Source: Glossina fuscipes (Eukaryota; Arthropoda; Insecta; Diptera; Glossinidae). Taken from it: a stretch of 64,000 bases of DNA. Numbering within the stretch: the first letter of the stretch is position 1; each line of letters begins with the position of its first letter. The translations under genes and the position numbers were made by a program. The stretch covers positions 40,180,694-40,244,693 of the forward strand of contig NW_023998415.1 of assembly GCF_014805625.2 (NCBI RefSeq). Reading direction: 5' to 3'. The notes under the pieces were generated by a model. The model had not been told where the DNA came from. It was given only the letters and a program-made list of their open reading frames with translations, and did no database searches. This document shows, in pieces, positions 12,527 to 23,583 of this stretch.

Positions 12527-13555
12527 TTTTGTAACACGTATACAAGCACTTTAACACACACGTAGTTATGAATAGGTTTGAGTGGTAAGGGAAACCAGTA
12601 ACACAAGTGTATAAACATACAAAATCTAACACGTATGTAAACGTAAAGTCGAAGAAAAAAAAAATTGCTTAGAATTTATTCTGAAGGATTATAGGTTTAC
12701 TTTAATTCTTTTACTTCCTCTGTTTCTTGTTGTTTTGCAATTTTTTTAGATATACTTTTATAACTTCTGGTAGTTGTAACAATTTTTTTTTGTTTTATTC
12801 AAAGAAGAAAAAAAAAAAACAAAAGGTTACTCATTTTTTTTTTTTTTTTTTTTACACGAGTTTTATTTTATTTCATTTCCTCCATAAGAACAATTTTCCG
12901 TTTAACCAACGTCTTAAACATTACGCGAAGACCGCTGTCACAAGACTGAATTTTCATTTTAACATTCTTCTCGCATTAAGGCCTCATGCCTATATTAACA
13001 AAAACATATTAGTGTACGAAGCAGTGAACGAACGAATCAAATGCTTGTAGCCGTATGGAAACACTGGCTGGCTTCGTCTATTTTAACATGATGGTGGTGG
13101 TTGTTTATTGTTGTTAATGTGTTGTTGCTGTAACTGTTTATACAGAATGCAATTTAGTGTTGCATTAAATGCATATATAGGAATATAAACGAGAGCGTAG
13201 GAGAAAAATATATATCAAGTACAGAAAAGAGAAAAGCTGAGCATAACAGTATTGAATAATAAATTGAGAAATTGAGTGATTTTTTTTCTTAAATAGTATT
13301 AATGTATCAAATGTGGGAACAGCTTGTGTAGATGTGCGCCTAAGAATAAGTAAAAACCAAATTCATTAGTAAATTAACTGTACGAAATGTGTTATAATAC
13401 ATAGAAACGATACACATCTATGCATAGACATATTTCATATATATGAAATGCACTCATGCACGTGTGTGCAAACATGTTTTACGATACGATATTCTTCACT
13501 AACACTTATGTACAGGGAATGGATTCTTTTGCTAATATAAAAGTGAGAGCGATAA
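12527..13555. other. AT-rich DNA between repeats
   Basis: Poly-T and poly-A runs near 12788-12850 and unique sequence elsewhere. A perfect 18-bp palindrome, ATTTCATATATATGAAAT, occurs at about 13430-13447. No gene seen. Confidence 0.6.
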
Positions 13556-13605
13556 TGAGAACGAGAGAGATAGAGAGAGAGAAGGAGAGAGAGAAAGTGA
13601 AAGAT
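13556..13605. repeat. GA-rich purine tract
   Basis: Imperfect (GA)n of about 50 bases. It is one of four such purine tracts in the window (also near 14605, 20985 and 61050). Confidence 0.85.
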
Positions 13606-13819
13606 TAAAAATGAGCAAATAACTGCAGTATATTAGATGTTTCTATTTAATAATGAGAACACAAGAAGAGAATAATAATTGTTAAAATCTGCACTTAGCA
13701 ATAGTCAGCGAATATGAATGTGTGTGTGTGCCTATTTGCCTATAAATGCATATGTGTGGCAGCCAAAGTAAACGTGTTGCGTTTTGTTGCTTTGTAGTCG
13801 TACAAAGAACTCTACTAAC

Positions 13820-14420
13820 ATATGCTTTACACGTATATATATATATATATACATATCAATATATACATATATATATGCATACATATATATTTATGCATAT
13901 ACACATATGCATGTAGGCTTTTATACATTATACATTATTTGAGTGGAGGTGAAAGCTAAATGTTGGCGTATGTAAGAAGTGTTTGCTGTTGTATCTTAAA
14001 TTCTGTAAACATAGCATAACCAGCCATTAAGGCTGTAGAGCAATATGTATATGGATAGGTGAATGTGTGAGCGTGTGCACTTGCTGTGACATTACGCATG
14101 ATTAAGTGCAAATAAGAAAACACCTGAAAGAGAGATAATAGAGAAAGTGTGTTAATAAGAGAGAAAGAAGTTGATTTCAATGCATAAATAATTTCGAAGA
14201 AGCAAATTTTTATATATTCGGCGAATGTTTAGAACATCTGAAAACGCACTTGTTGTTACCTAAATCATATTTATACCCATGTCTACAACTGCATAGAAGT
14301 GCATATATTTGTATATATATATATAAGAAATACATATATATATATATATATGTATATATATATGTATTATATGTTATATATGTGTGTGTGTTTGTGTGTG
14401 TATATAAATATGTACATATA

Positions 14421-14483
<63 letters not shown>

Positions 14484-14600
14484 ATATTTCTCAACACACA
14501 TGCCTTTATGCACGCATGTAACATATCTACGTGTATACATATGTATATGCTTTATATATATATATGATTATATATATATACATGTAAATATATAGGATAC
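13820..14600. repeat. Cluster of (TA)n, ACATATGTAT and (GT)n repeats
   Basis: Nearly continuous TA-type simple sequence at about 13830-13910 and 14305-14480, with a GT-rich stretch at about 14380-14402 and further TA tracts to 14593. Frames on both strands read as Tyr-Ile repeats. Confidence 0.9.
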
Positions 14601-14601
14601 A

Positions 14602-14632
14602 GAAAGAGAGAGACAGAGAGAGAGAGAGAGAA
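14602..14632. repeat. (GA)n purine tract
   Basis: Short GA dinucleotide tract directly after the TA cluster. No associated gene or promoter was recognised. Confidence 0.85.
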
Positions 14633-15155
14633 ACGTGGAGTTTTCTCTTTTTACCTGTGTTACGCCACAGTTGTTATTGTTATTTTTCGCACATATTACC
14701 ATAATACCACGCGATGGGTCAACATCAGAGACACACAACCGCAACAGATATAACGAAGAAAGGTAAAAAACACATAACAACATTATCATCGTCGTCATCA
14801 TCACTGCCGTCATTATCATTTTTATCGTCATCAGCTGGCTGGCTGGATGACTGGAACTGACTGGCAGACTCTTTTAAATTAAAACGAAAAAAAAAATTAT
14901 AAAAAAATATGAAAATATACTAAACAACACAGAGAACACAACAACAGTTTTAAGTTCGATGATCTGTTTACGATTTTTTTTTTTCTTTTCCTTTTACTGT
15001 TGTTGACGTTGCTGCTGCTTCTGCCTGCTGCTGCTAAAACTGACGATAATGTTTGTTTGTATAATTTTGCTTTTGCTTCTGTTGTTATTCTTTCATTCAT
15101 TTTTCTCTTTCTTTATATGCCTTAAAAAATACATGCACATGCACGTACACACGCA
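14633..15155. other. Triplet-rich AT-rich DNA
   Basis: Contains ATC/GTC triplet runs (about 14783-14832), TTG/CTG triplets (about 14997-15040, 15070-15090) and A and T runs. It looks like decayed microsatellite. No gene seen. Confidence 0.6.
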
Positions 15156-15160
15156 CAAAC

Positions 15161-15198
<38 letters not shown>

Positions 15199-15267
15199 TT
15201 ATATGTCTATACAAATATATATATATATATATATATAAGTATGTAACTACAAATACTTACATACATG

Positions 15268-15298
<31 letters not shown>

Positions 15299-15300
15299 GA
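15156..15300. repeat. Three closely spaced (TA)n tracts
   Basis: TA tracts at about 15163-15192, 15218-15237 and 15268-15298, separated by short ATGT/ACAT spacers. Confidence 0.92.
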
Positions 15301-17527
15301 ATGCTGATACGCGTGGTATACATTCCTACATATGTACATATATGGCGTTGTTATCGTTGGTCATTGACTGGTGGTTATAGAGTTGTACGTGTGTGTATTG
15401 CATTAAAAGAAAGAAAAAAAAAAAAGACGAAGAGTCACAAAAAACTCCATTGAGCCTCTGGAAATTGTCATCACCGTCATCAACATGAACATCATCATTA
15501 TCATTGTCTTTTTCATTGTGATGATAATCACTACTTTGAAAAGCAACAGCAGCATCCTCTATGCAATAGAAAAGCAAAACATTTCTTCGTTCTTTAAAAA
15601 AAGATATACAGACGCGCAAACACACATAGCTCTTAAGAAGGCTATATACCTGCCTAAGCCTCCTAAATAACATAAAAAAATTGCCACATGTGTTAACTGA
15701 ACAATTCGACAAACGTCAGCTTACTCAAAAATCATGGACACAAAAATCACACCAACAACAAAACCATAATTAATTGAAATAATGATCTTATAGAACCGAT
15801 CCCTTTCGTCGCAAGATACTCATACATATTGCTTGTCCTTCTTCATCCAGACAATAACGGCGAAGTAATAATTTTTAAAAGTCATTTATTCAGTAAGCAA
15901 AGCATGCCAAACTGACAAATTTTTATGCTTTTCTCTGAATAGTATTTATATACTTCCATATACAAAAAAAATAAAACAAGAAACCTCGCTAAGGAAATAA
16001 TAATTTTTTATTCTTTACTTTGTGCTAAACTCTCTTGTCGTTTAGCGAAAAGTGACGGGCAAAAGGGTATGAATTCGGTAAAAAAAAAAGGAAAAGAAAA
16101 AAACTGTGGCACTCATCACCTATGTTTATTATTCAGTCAGCATTTTAAGCAAGCACACGCACTCTTACATATTTCTGGAGAAGGAGCTGCGGGAGCGAGT
16201 AAAATCTTTTTTATCATTTTTTCTTTTTTATATATATATATATTTTTTTTATTATTTAATTTTCTTTAATCACTCAATGTAACTAATTGACAAAGATGTT
16301 AACTGAAAGCAAGTAAGCAAGTTGTACGCGCCTCGAAGCACATCTTTGTTTCTTGTTGATCAAAAGTTTTTCAAATTTTTAATGCACAATATAAAAAATT
16401 AGATACCTAAGCTATAACATAACTCGTTCATTATGTATGTTAAATGAAGAGATTTTTGAAGCACTTTGAAAAATGAATTGCAGTTGAAAACAAAAAAAAA
16501 AGAAAAGAAACAAGAAAAAAAAAAAAAAAAAAAAGAAGAGGCCTTTGTGCTCAACCGAGAATAATGAAAAAGATGAAATTTCCTATTTTAAAGCGTATTT
16601 TGCATAGCCAATGCTTAAGTTAAGTTAAAGCGATATTTTTCAAAACATACTAACACCGCTGTCACGAAGCACGTACTAATTTTGCCGTTACGCTAGTTAC
16701 GCTGAGCAATAAACGTTAGTAAGTTTACAAAGTTTGGGTGAAAGTAAGATTTTTACTCCCTCATTAAAGCGCATCGCTTTCACTTGGAATCTTCAGATTT
16801 ATCCAATTAATTTTTTTTTTTTTTTTTACATAAATTTTAGAACATTATCAAATATACGTCATAAATTATTGATACTAGCATCAATTAAAATTTTTCATAT
16901 GTGAAACTCTTTGCAATTTTTATGATTATGTGTAGAGGCGATGCTGTGCAAGTACATCGCATTTATTGGATTCAATTGAGAACCACTTAAGACAAGCTGT
17001 AGATTTCTATCGCACAAACTTTTCAATAAATAGTAAGTTATTAAAAAGTAATTGATTAACGGACGGATTGACAAGGCTAAATTATTTCAAAATCTTAGTT
17101 TGCAAAATATTCGCTTAGATTATGTCTCTGAGGTTTTACAACTTAAATTATCAAGCACGCTAATAGTCCACAAGTAAATCCAAACACATGATATTCATAT
17201 GCACGACTTAGTTGAAGCACGTTGAGCATTGCGTCACTGCTTACTATGGAAATAGTGTTTTTCTTTCTTTCAATTCGTCGCTTTAAAACTAAGCCTAAGC
17301 ATCTACAAAGATATTTAGTTGTGATCTACAATATTTTTCACGCTCTTTATCATTATTCTTCATGATTAAGAAAGATATATGTAAAATTTGAATTAATCTA
17401 AGCTAAGTAATCAGAAAAGCAATATAAGTAAGTTCTTTTTCTTTTTCTTTTTTTGCAGCTCACCATTCCTTCTTGAGTGCTGCATCGTAGCTCCTACTTT
17501 GATTCGGGTTTTTAATTGCGATCATAA
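15301..17527. other. AT-rich DNA without recognised gene
   Basis: A and T runs (15416-15425, 16491-16502, 16517-16534, 16809-16827) and an ATC-rich patch near 15480-15530. The frames that overlap this patch in opposite directions at 15326-15712 are triplet-repeat translations. A pyrimidine-rich run ending in TTTTTTTGCAG at 17458 looks like a splice acceptor, but no coding exon follows that I can support. Confidence 0.55.
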
Positions 17528-17528
17528 A

Positions 17529-17590
17529 TATTTATTCATTCGTTCATTCATTCATTCATTCATTCCTTCATTCATTCATTCATTCATTTC
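17529..17590. repeat. (ATTC)n tetranucleotide microsatellite
   Basis: About fourteen ATTC units with a few substitutions. Confidence 0.93.
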
Positions 17591-17931
17591 CTGTTCGTTG
17601 TTTTCTCATCATCATTATAGCGCAAAAAGATAACGAACTGAATATAATCTGGTGCTCAGATCAGAATCAACGGCATAAAGATTGTTATAACTCTCCCATA
17701 AAAACATAAATTTTGTTTATATTGCATTATTAAATATTAAAGGCGATTATTTTAACTATTTTGCATAAGCAGTTGTAAATATGTGTTTATATGCATATGT
17801 AAGTATGCTATTTTGATTGATTTAGCAGAATTTTTATTTAGCATACTTATCCAATTCAATGACAGTCAGACAAGGCTAAAGGAAATATTTCACACCTGTA
17901 GGTATTTATTTGTTATTTATGCTAAATTAAA

Positions 17932-17968
<37 letters not shown>

Positions 17969-18739
17969 CTGTAATTATGCTGGTTGGATATTTACATATA
18001 TATACATAGACGCGCACTATATTTGCAAATAATTGCAAAGTGTATATAAAAATTTGAGGAAAAAGTATTGAGAGATGTTTTTGTCTTTTCGCAAACTTTT
18101 CCAAATGTCTCGTAATTGCGTCGGTGTACAAGTCAGCCTTACGCCGTTAAGAGAGTTTGATAGAGAACGAAACAAATTGTATTCGGAAAGGGCATGGTTT
18201 CAATTTTATGGACGATGTTTTTGCGTGTGTGTGTTTTATTAATAAATTCTGGTCGGATTGTTTTTAAATTGTTTGCTCTAATTTGACGATTTGCTGCAAG
18301 CTAACTTTAGAATTGATCATACGACTAAGCACCAGAACTGCACATTGTACGATTTCGTTCTCAAACCCACCCTACGCACACAGCAAAAGGTCTTCAAGAT
18401 CGTCAATCTCTATTTTGAAGGTGTTTAACTTTTTTAACCAAAAAAAAAAAAAAAATCAGATTGCCTTACGGTGTAGATTTGCTGATCGTAAATCGAGAAT
18501 ACGCATGGTCGCGAGGTCTTTTTCGAGTATCTGTAAGATTTCATTGCCTTTAGCGAGGTGCATCTTTGATATTGAAATTTCCATAATGGAAGCGAATAAA
18601 TCATTTACATGCCGTTGCATTTAATAAAGTATCTTGAACGCTAAAGTTATAAATTTTTCCTCGGGCCTGCAAGCAACACTTTTGTCTTTTTCATAGAAAA
18701 TTCTTTTCAGAAATATCAATCATTTTCTTACAAACATAA

Positions 18740-18772
<33 letters not shown>

Positions 18773-20446
18773 CTTCTGACACGACACGATTGATGAAAGT
18801 CAAAACTATATTTATAAAGCCAAATACTTAGTCTTCATGTCTTAGTGACAAAAGCCTCTCGATATATATATATATATATTTATTTTTTTTATCTATATAC
18901 ATACAAATATATATATATCTATCTATATAGTTAAACGTACAGTTTACGCTTACTTAAGATGTACACGAGTGTTCGTTCACTTCAGAAAACGTATGGTATG
19001 CAAAGGTGCAAAAAAGCTTCCATAAACTTTTTTAAATTGCTATTAAATGTTGAAACAAACTATGAGTTTATTGCTTTAAATAAGAAGAAGAAGAATACAT
19101 TTTATAATTTATCTATAAAATAAGTAAATTTTTTCTGTGTGTTTTAATTTGCAATCTATCCGTAATATAAAAAACAATTGTTATATAGGAATTCTTTTCG
19201 TTAAGTAAAATAACTTACGGATTTGTATATAAATGAAAAAAGAAATATATATAAAAATGTATATATAAACATATATGTATATATATTATGGGTACAAATA
19301 AGTTTCGGGGTTCGTTATTCATTAACTTTGAAACGTTATTCAGAGAAATTGGTACAACGTATTTTATTCAAAGTATTATGTTCATCGGTAGCTAAGTCTT
19401 TTTTCCGTCTTTCAGGCAATATTCGAATCCCATCTCGAAAAAAGTCTCGTCATTTATAGTGTATTCACAAAACTATCCATATTTGAGCGTCATCATGAGA
19501 ATCAAAGCATCGTTCGAGCAAGTAAGTAACAATAAATTCTAGTAAGTAATCTGTTGAAGCGACTGCTGACCCGAAGAGATAATGCCTGCTGATAATAGCG
19601 GGGACGGTAGGACATTCCTGGTTAGAAGTGGTAACATTTCGTGAGCGATTTTTGCTAAATGCAGACGGATTTCTTCATACTAAGAACATACGACATCATA
19701 ACCTTTGTTGTAATAGCTTTCATGTATATTTTTTGACGGAATTGCACCAATTATTGGACCGAATATTCCTTAAGGCTGATTTCATTTGATTGAAACAAAT
19801 TTTAATATAGCACGCCCATCTCACGCCCTCAAATCAAGGATAAGCAACTTTATCATTAATATTGAAGCGCATCTTCTGTTCATCGCCCGTAAGGACTTAG
19901 CCGCGCTATCCCTTACATTAATCAAGAAAAGTAAACTTTCCCCACAAATATGATTTTTTTTGGCGCAAAATTACATCTAAACAAGGCTCCACGAACGTAT
20001 CTAGCATATGCTTTATTGTGATCATTTATATAGTTGCGTATGGCTTAAAGACTTCAAGTGAAGAATTCACAGTTTTACCCTATACCCTGCAGTACAAAAG
20101 CAATTTCTTTCAATATATTTTTCAAATGCACCTAAGTGCAAGGTAAACACACGAGTTTCACATTGAACTAAATATTACTTGAATGAACAAAGGGCTCGAT
20201 GGGAAAGACTTCATATAATAGCTTTGCTAAGCCCGCCACGTAGATTGTTTGTTCCCGAAAGTTCCCGATTTCGATATAAACTCTGTCCGGCTGACTTGTT
20301 TCAAAAAGTTGGCGAATACGCTTGGCCTCGCTTCAATAGGTACAGTCCGTGTAATTGTATAATCTCATTATCAGGGTATTGGTACTGTATCGTAATTAGT
20401 TTTATGAACGAAAGTCTTGTATCGATTAAATTTGATATGAGTACAA
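17591..20446. other. AT-rich DNA with TA tracts
   Basis: (TA)n at 17941-17969 and 18742-18771, with smaller tracts near 18862-18930 and 19250-19285. Open frames of 60-113 codons begin at non-ATG codons or cross A runs and show no recognisable domain. The stretch from about 19500 to 20160 is less AT-rich and could be an old, unrecognised element. Confidence 0.55.
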
Positions 20447-20740
20447 ATGTGGAAGCAATATGCATTGTGTTCCATACTTCTTCTTATTTGCCACGAAGTT
20501 GTTGAAAGTAAAAAGTGCGTGATAACGGCATACTTGTCGAAAAAGTATTGTAATTTGCATAATTTTATCGTAGGTAACTCCTCGCTATGGACCAGCCATA
20601 GCAATGGTCGCTCTATCTATTTACCGACTTCGGCCAGTATTTATCGGTATAATGTCCAATATTCAAGTGGCTTTTACAGAAGCCTATGTGAAAATCGAAC
20701 ATTCAAACAAACGTGTGTAACGATTTCGGCTAATATTTGA
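20447..20740 (+). CDS. Possible small secreted protein (97 codons), unproven
   Basis: An ATG-initiated frame of 97 codons that I do not recognise. The first 21 residues resemble a signal peptide: a Lys at position 3, a hydrophobic core (ALCSILLLIC) and a possible cleavage site after Ser21. The remainder has four cysteines (24, 35, 81, 90) and one Asn-Xaa-Ser site. An AATAAA hexamer sits at 20747-20752, only 7 bases after the stop. Against it, the frame has no visible promoter, the region is AT-rich and non-coding on both sides, and a 97-codon frame can arise by chance in 64 kb. Function unknown. Confidence 0.15.
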   Translation: MWKQYALCSILLLICHEVVESKKCVITAYLSKKYCNLHNFIVGNSSLWTSHSNGRSIYLPTSASIYRYNVQYSSGFYRSLCENRTFKQTCVTISANI

Positions 20741-22076
20741 CAGTGAAATAAATCGAACACAACTTCAAAATAAAAATGATGAACAAAATTTACGAGGCGT
20801 TCATCAGAGTTTTTCAACTTCGTCATCATTCGTAGCGAAAAAATGCTGTAAATATTAATGTACTGGAATGAAGAGAGAGCAATTGTGGAATGGTTCAAGA
20901 AACTTTCATTATCACTGATGTATATAAATTTGATTTGGAAATTTTATCTTCACAAGATTTATAAGTATATATGTATATGTGTGTTAGAGAGAGCGAGAGA
21001 GAGAGAGAGAGGGAGAGAGAGAGAAAGTGTGTGTGTTTATTTATATATTGGGCTTATATATATGTGGACACGTACACATATCATTACCATCACCATCGCT
21101 ATCAGTTAAATGCAATAATTTATCAACCAGGCAACAACAATAGAACAACCTGTTGTAAATATATAGCTAAGCACATATAACTTAATATATGTTTGCCATT
21201 CTTAAAGATATGTATTTTGAAAGACACATTGATTCACATTGATACACAAACACACACACGCGCTTATAAAAATATATATACTTATCCATAAATACAAACA
21301 TGTTCTTGTTTCATTTATTTATTTATTTTTTTTTTTTTGTGCTTTGTTGTTGCGTTTTTTTTTTTTTTTTTTGCCCATTTGAAGGTCATTCTTAATTTTC
21401 GCGCGCATTCTGTTGTTGTAGTTGCTGTTAATAGCGCTATTGTTGTTTCATTATTGTTGTAGTTGTTGTTGTCATTGATGGCGGTGGTGGTGTAGCTAAA
21501 GGTTTTGCTGCTCAACTATTAATTTACTACCCATTCATTCCTTCGTTTCTATTTTTTTTTTTTTTCTCTATTTATGTGAACACATACGTATGTATGTATA
21601 TTATTAAAATAAGTAAAAAAAAAAAGTCATATCAAAGTTAAAGTAATTTTTAAGGCAAATGTGTGTATGGATGTGTGTGTATGTATGTGTATATACCGGT
21701 GTGCAAAGGTAACGTATAACAGCAATTTTTAATATTTAAATTGTTGTTATTGGTAATGTTGCTATTATTGTTGTCGTTATTGTTTTATATCACATTTGTT
21801 TAGATGATAGTTATATAAATGACTTTTAGAAAAATATATTTCTTTTGGTTCCTATTGTTGTCATTTTTATATAAACTTTCAAAAAACCTATCAAGAAAAC
21901 GTGTTGAAATCAAAACAAAACAAAACGCAACACAACAAAAAAAAAAAATAAAAAAAAAAAGAAGAAAAAACTGATTCATGTCGTTAGTTCAGACTTAGTT
22001 TATTTTTATTTGTTTTTATATATGCATATATATGCATATAAATGCTTAGGTAAATAATATCTATACATACATATGT
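20741..22076. other. AT-rich DNA with GA, GT and TTG repeats
   Basis: GA-rich purine tract at 20985-21026, followed by short GT and TA runs. T runs occur at 21330-21341 and 21357-21373. A TTG/GTT triplet-rich stretch lies at about 21411-21490, whose minus strand reads as an Asn/Thr-rich frame (21315-21515) that I reject. A runs lie near 21940-21960. Confidence 0.65.
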
Positions 22077-22864
22077 ACGTAGGTTGTCTATAAAGTTCTG
22101 ATCTGAACATAAGGATGACAGCACTGGTCCACGAAAACTGATAAGTAAATATTTGCTTGCGTTGGTATGGACCCACCAAAATTTCACGCATTTTTTTCGC
22201 GTGTAAATGTTGCTTGACAATCGTTTTAAGTGACTTGATGCAAATGTTTTTTAAAAGATGAGGAAAAAGAAGAAAATCTAGAGAAATATTTTTTTTTTGG
22301 AAAAGCTCTGCGCCTACACAAACAAAAGACGGCTTAGATGCTGTGTGTACACGGACCCGGTACCATTATTTAGATAGCTGATAGCTGAGATGTGGCCGCA
22401 CCTTCTTGGGTGACGATGACACGACCAAAGCCTGAAACCATCGATCAAGTTAATGAAACGGCGCTTGACGACCATCGACTAGAGATTCGAGAGATAGCAG
22501 AGATTATTGATAAGTTCAAGTAATATGTTTGTCATATGTTGGGCGAAGATTTATGTGTGAGAAAATTGACAGCACGTTTGGAACTGTGTTTGCCCACAAC
22601 AGGGCACAATGGCAAAATTGGACGGATATAAGCTCGTTTTGCTGCCGCGGCCGCCATATTCCCTAGACCTGCCATCAACGACTTTTGTCAGCCGGCAGAT
22701 CTTAAAAGACTGCCTCATTGAAACACGTTTGGATTAGGTCGGGTGGTTATTGTGAAATTTAAAGCACATCTTTAGGGAAATCGTTTTATAAACACGGTAG
22801 CAAAACATTAGACTATCATTGGAGTGATTGTAACATTCTTGAAGCGGGCTACGCCGATGAATAA
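22077..22864 (+). pseudogene. Decayed mariner-family transposon, catalytic core deleted
   Basis: Mariner transposases are DD34D enzymes that cut and paste DNA between terminal inverted repeats. Four blocks are recognisable. 22428-22520 reads KPETIDQVNETALDDHRLEI and on into REIAEII, the linker and helix-turn-helix region. 22533-22628 carries LGEDLCVRKLTARLEL and then HNGKI. 22633-22734 carries LLPRPPYSLDLPS, the block that normally holds the third catalytic Asp, here replaced by Thr. 22790-22864 ends in DYHWSDCNILEAGYADE and a stop, the usual mariner C-terminus. Blocks 2 and 3 join where about 100 or more residues with the first two catalytic Asp should be. In-frame stops and frame changes lie between blocks. 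The left end, near GTTGTCTATAAAGTTCTGAT at 22083-22102, resembles a mariner terminus. The right terminus was not identified. Confidence 0.85.
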
Positions 22865-23158
22865 AGTCGAAGGTTACAAAAAAGTTATTTTAATATTAAA
22901 TAATTATGTCTATATGTGTATATACTTGATTAATATAAAATTCTGGATCGGTTCAAGCATATTCTTCTATCCATCTGGCGATCTATGTAGTGTACAGGGT
23001 AACCATTTTCCGGTTTGTAAAAATGCATATATGAACTTTAAATTTAGGGAAAACTTGGGAAGTTCTTGCACGCAGGGAGATCGTTTCTAGGGCCCGCCTG
23101 CAATACAACATAAAATGAGAAAACATCTGCTTTCTGGCTTTTTCGCTCACTACTCGTA

Positions 23159-23162
<4 letters not shown>
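22865..23162. other. Unassigned DNA between two element remnants
   Basis: Follows the mariner stop codon. GAGGGT-type ends and a clear 3' terminal inverted repeat were looked for and not found. No gene seen. Confidence 0.5.

Positions 23163-23195
<33 letters not shown>
23163..23195. repeat. (TA)n tract at the edge of a retrotransposon fragment
   Basis: A 33-base TA run that ends 3 bases before the first recognisable reverse-transcriptase codon. It may mark the insertion or break point of the fragment. Confidence 0.93.
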
Positions 23196-23197
<2 letters not shown>

Positions 23198-23198
23198 T

Positions 23199-23583
23199 AC
23201 GAACCTCTTAGAGTTTACTTGACAAGTGCGCAAGTCTTTCTCTAGTGGTCGTATATACGGATTTCAGTAAAGCGTTTGACTTGGTTGGCCATAAATTGTT
23301 GATCTTCAAACTTCTTTTCAAAGACCTCTGACTTTCCTTTACATGGATCAACTCCATAACAGATCGTTTGGTGCTCTGTTTAACGGCATCACTTCCGATG
23401 AATTCGCAGTGACCTCTGGTCAAGGCAGACACTTTCTGTTTATCCTATACGGTGATTAAATGCAGCCATATCTTAATGTACGCTGATGATCTCAAACCGT
23501 CAACTGAGAAAGGTAGATTTAATCTTTGTCTTTCCTTCTTAATTAAGTTAATAAACGATGTTATCCGACATTACTTGGAGAGA
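23199..23583 (+). pseudogene. Jockey-like non-LTR reverse transcriptase fragment
   Basis: The reverse transcriptase domain copies element RNA at the target site. Motifs appear in order but in shifted frames. TNLLEFT is at 23199-23219. VVYTDFSKAFD (catalytic block A) is at 23248-23280, followed by LVGHKLLIFKLLFKDL and a stop at 23329. FNGITSDEFAVTSG then FLFILYGD (block B region) lie downstream, where the usual VPQGS motif is damaged. CSHILMYADDLK has the YADD catalytic box at 23479-23490. The frame ends at 23584. This order is typical of jockey/CR1-type LINEs in flies. Endonuclease, gag-like ORF1 and a poly-A tail were not found, so the fragment is truncated on both sides. The minus-strand frame at 23208-23432 is its shadow. 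Confidence 0.85.

Noticed and set aside
12202..12632. Five overlapping open frames on both strands, 60-136 codons
   Set aside because: All are translations of the CAA/CAG block, the 24-base A run and the (TA)n tract (Tyr-Ile-Tyr-Ile). No independent coding sequence remains after removing these.
14210..14524. 104-codon minus-strand frame
   Set aside because: Dominated by Tyr-Ile repeats from (TA)n.
17432..17560. Splice-acceptor-like pyrimidine run ending TTTTGCAG with an open frame after it
   Set aside because: The frame runs directly into the (ATTC)n array and no donor or recognisable residues follow.
23208..23432. 74-codon minus-strand frame
   Set aside because: Shadow of the reverse-transcriptase fragment on the plus strand.
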